Below, one piece after another: positions 62,351 through 64,000 of a stretch of DNA of 64,000 nucleotides. The translations under genes and the position numbers were made by a program. The number at the start of each line of letters is the position of its first letter. Position 1 is the stretch's first letter. A model generated the notes under the pieces. The model ran no database searches, had not been told where the DNA came from, and saw nothing but the letters and a program-made list of their open reading frames with translations. This DNA is from Bacteroidia bacterium (GTDB taxonomy: Bacteria; Bacteroidota; Bacteroidia; J057; JADKCL01). The stretch is from positions 186,001-250,000 of the forward strand of contig JACJYV010000002.1 in NCBI GenBank assembly GCA_020635905.1, in the 5' to 3' direction.

Positions 62351-62472
62351 GGCGACCTCAAAAAGCAAAGAATATCAAGGCGGACGCAGATTCAGAAAGC
62401 GGAGTTTACCAGGGTAAATGAGCATTTCTGAACCAAGTCCAACGCAGAGATTCAAAGCTTTTTGAGGTCGCC
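62351..62472. repeat. MITE-like repeat with perfect 16-bp inverted ends
   Basis: 122 bp. GGCGACCTCAAAAAGC (62351-62366) and GCTTTTTGAGGTCGCC (62457-62472) are perfect inverted repeats. The interior is about 85% like 58374-58486. It fills the whole space between the terminator and the pyk stop codon. Confidence 0.8.
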
Positions 62473-63903
62473 TTATTCGATTACTTCAAACTTCAGCGTA
62501 TTAGTCCGCCGACGGGCATGCAGGGGCATACTTGCGGTCGTAATCACGATGTCGCCGCGGGTGACCAGCTTTTTCTTGCGCAGCAATTCCGTCACATCAT
62601 ACAAAGTATCGTCCGTGGATACGGCCTGATCGTAATAAAAGGCGCGCACGCCCCAGACCAGACTCAGGATGTTGAGCAGCTTGCGATTTTCCGTGAAGAT
62701 GTAGATATAGGCCTTGGGACGGCATTTTGACAGCTGAAAAGCCGTATAGCCCGACACGGTCATGCCCGTGATGGCCTCTGCATCCATGTCCATGGCCAGT
62801 TTGCAACCCGACACAATCAGGGTATCGTTGAGGAATGTCTCAGAGGAAATCCTTGATTTGAGGTTTTTGAAATAAATATTGGCCCCGTTTTCAATAGAAG
62901 TCAGGATTTTCACGATGGAGCGCACCACCTCAGTGGGGTATTTTCCTACGGAAGTCTCGCCGCTGAGCATGACCGCATCCGCGCCGTCCATGACGGCATT
63001 GGCCACGTCCGAGGCTTCAGCCCGGGTGGGACGACGGTTGGTGATCATGGATTCCATCATCTGGGTTGCCACGATCACAGGCTTGGCCCGCTCGTTGCAC
63101 TTGGAAATGATGGTCTTTTGCCACATGGGCACATCTTCCAGATTGATTTCCACCCCCATATCGCCGCGGGCTACCATGATCCCATCTGAGGCGTCGATGA
63201 TCTCGTCGATGTTTTTGAGCGCTTCGGGCTTTTCGATTTTGGCAATGACCCGGGCGCCGCTACCCGCTTCCGTTATCATTTTCTTCAGATCCTTCACTTC
63301 CCGCGGGTTGCGCACGAAGGAAAGGGCGATCCAGTCTGCGTCGTGGGCAATGGCAAAGCGGATGTCGCGGATGTCTTTCTCAGTTATGGAAGGCAGTGAA
63401 ATGTTGGTGAAAGGCAGATTTACGCCCTTTTTACTTGAAATCTCATCTCCATGCAGCACTTCGAGCTTTACCAGATCCTTCTTATTGGTTTCCTTCACCA
63501 GCAATTCCACCTTGCCATCGTCCACCAGAATCAATTCACCCGGATTCACGTCCTCGGCAAAGGTTTCGTACTGCATGGGCAGCACATTTCCATCCTGAAC
63601 CGTAATGGAGGAATTGAGAAAAACGATGTCGCCGGGCTTGATGGGAAATGGCTTTTCCAGCAATCCCACCCTGATTTTGGGACCCTGCATATCGGCCAGG
63701 ATGGCCACATTGGTTTCGAGTTCCTCGTTGAGTTCGCGCAGGGTTTTAATGACCTGAAGGTGGTATTCATGCGTTCCATGCGAAAAATTCAGCCTGGCCA
63801 CGTCCATCCCGGCGAGGATGAGATCGCGGAGGGCTTCCTTTGATTCAGATACCGGCCCAATCGTGCAAACGATCTTGGTGCGGTTAAAAGTTATTTCTTT
63901 CAA
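62473..63903 (-). CDS. pyk: Pyruvate kinase
   Basis: A 476-residue glycolytic enzyme transferring phosphate from phosphoenolpyruvate to ADP. Family motifs are NRTKIVCTIGPVS at the start, MDVARLNFSHGTHEYH, ILADMQGPKIRVG, RVIAKIEKPEAL, MVARGDMGVEINLEDVP and VIVATQMMESM (metal and substrate site), and SGETSVGKYP. The C-terminal domain (about 350-476) lacks long extensions, so effector control cannot be judged. Full length. Confidence 0.97.
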   Translation of the reverse strand: MKEITFNRTKIVCTIGPVSESKEALRDLILAGMDVARLNFSHGTHEYHLQVIKTLRELNEELETNVAILADMQGPKIRVGLLEKPFPIKPGDIVFLNSSITVQDGNVLPMQYETFAEDVNPGELILVDDGKVELLVKETNKKDLVKLEVLHGDEISSKKGVNLPFTNISLPSITEKDIRDIRFAIAHDADWIALSFVRNPREVKDLKKMITEAGSGARVIAKIEKPEALKNIDEIIDASDGIMVARGDMGVEINLEDVPMWQKTIISKCNERAKPVIVATQMMESMITNRRPTRAEASDVANAVMDGADAVMLSGETSVGKYPTEVVRSIVKILTSIENGANIYFKNLKSRISSETFLNDTLIVSGCKLAMDMDAEAITGMTVSGYTAFQLSKCRPKAYIYIFTENRKLLNILSLVWGVRAFYYDQAVSTDDTLYDVTELLRKKKLVTRGDIVITTASMPLHARRRTNTLKFEVIE

Positions 63904-64000
63904 GGTATCAGCTTGTTTATGTCCTGTTGAGAAGAGAGATCTATTGCCAGCGAAATTACGGCAATTTTATTGAGGCTGGCCTTTAATTTAGGTAAATCAG

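Overview
The window is a chromosomal piece of a Bacteroidota genome, most likely of the Saprospiria/Cytophaga-like kind; I infer this from gene content and not from a search. The evidence is many secreted proteins with type IX secretion (T9SS) C-terminal sorting domains, a PorP/SprF protein beside a SprB-repeat giant, a TonB-dependent receptor with an N-terminal carboxypeptidase-regulatory domain, a fused DAHP synthase/chorismate mutase, almost no Shine-Dalgarno sequences, and a textbook Bacteroidota promoter (TTG, 19 nt, TATCTTTG) in front of the initiator tRNA.

Layout. 1-11797 is a loose, accessory-looking stretch: a helical protein, a small secreted protein present twice (the second copy is frameshifted), a subtilisin-like T9SS protease split by an ISAzo13-type insertion sequence, and a tandem family of beta-propeller lipoproteins whose third copy is truncated. 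11798-31996 is mainly core: a phosphoesterase lipoprotein, DAHP synthase/chorismate mutase, a TPR protein, a TonB receptor with two paralogous CTDP-motif lipoproteins, pdxJ, maf, a DUF1015 protein, type II NADH dehydrogenase, tsaB, an NFACT protein, a PepSY-like protein and an SPFH/SHOCT protein. 32092-34409 is an AT-rich ATPase/HNH gene pair of the Septu (PtuAB) type, a probable anti-phage module. 34406-43496 holds T9SS genes: a PorP/SprF protein, an eight-repeat SprB-like adhesin, a lamin-tail/SprB protein, a formylglycine-generating-enzyme-fold protein and small envelope proteins.

43674-56319 is the mobile heart. An initiator tRNA gene carries a 71-bp sequence at its 3' end that is repeated exactly 7.2 kb downstream, next to a tyrosine integrase. 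Between the two copies lie an excisionase-like HTH protein, a replication-initiator-like protein, an XRE regulator, a protein with an RNxxxH (HEPN-type) motif, unknown genes and an IS982 element with a 7-bp target duplication. I read this as an integrative mobilizable element or phage satellite. To its right is a further AT-rich block with a 1072-residue protein of unknown function, a MarR/membrane-protein pair, a long imperfect palindrome and a decayed tyrosine recombinase fragment.

56320-63903 returns to core genes: a membrane/TPR protein, polyprenyl synthase, scpB, rluB, a family 2 glycosyltransferase, a small Cas2/SinR-like protein and pyk. Two copies of a roughly 115-bp terminal-inverted-repeat element punctuate this part.

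All family assignments come from reading motifs in the translated sequence; no database search was possible.
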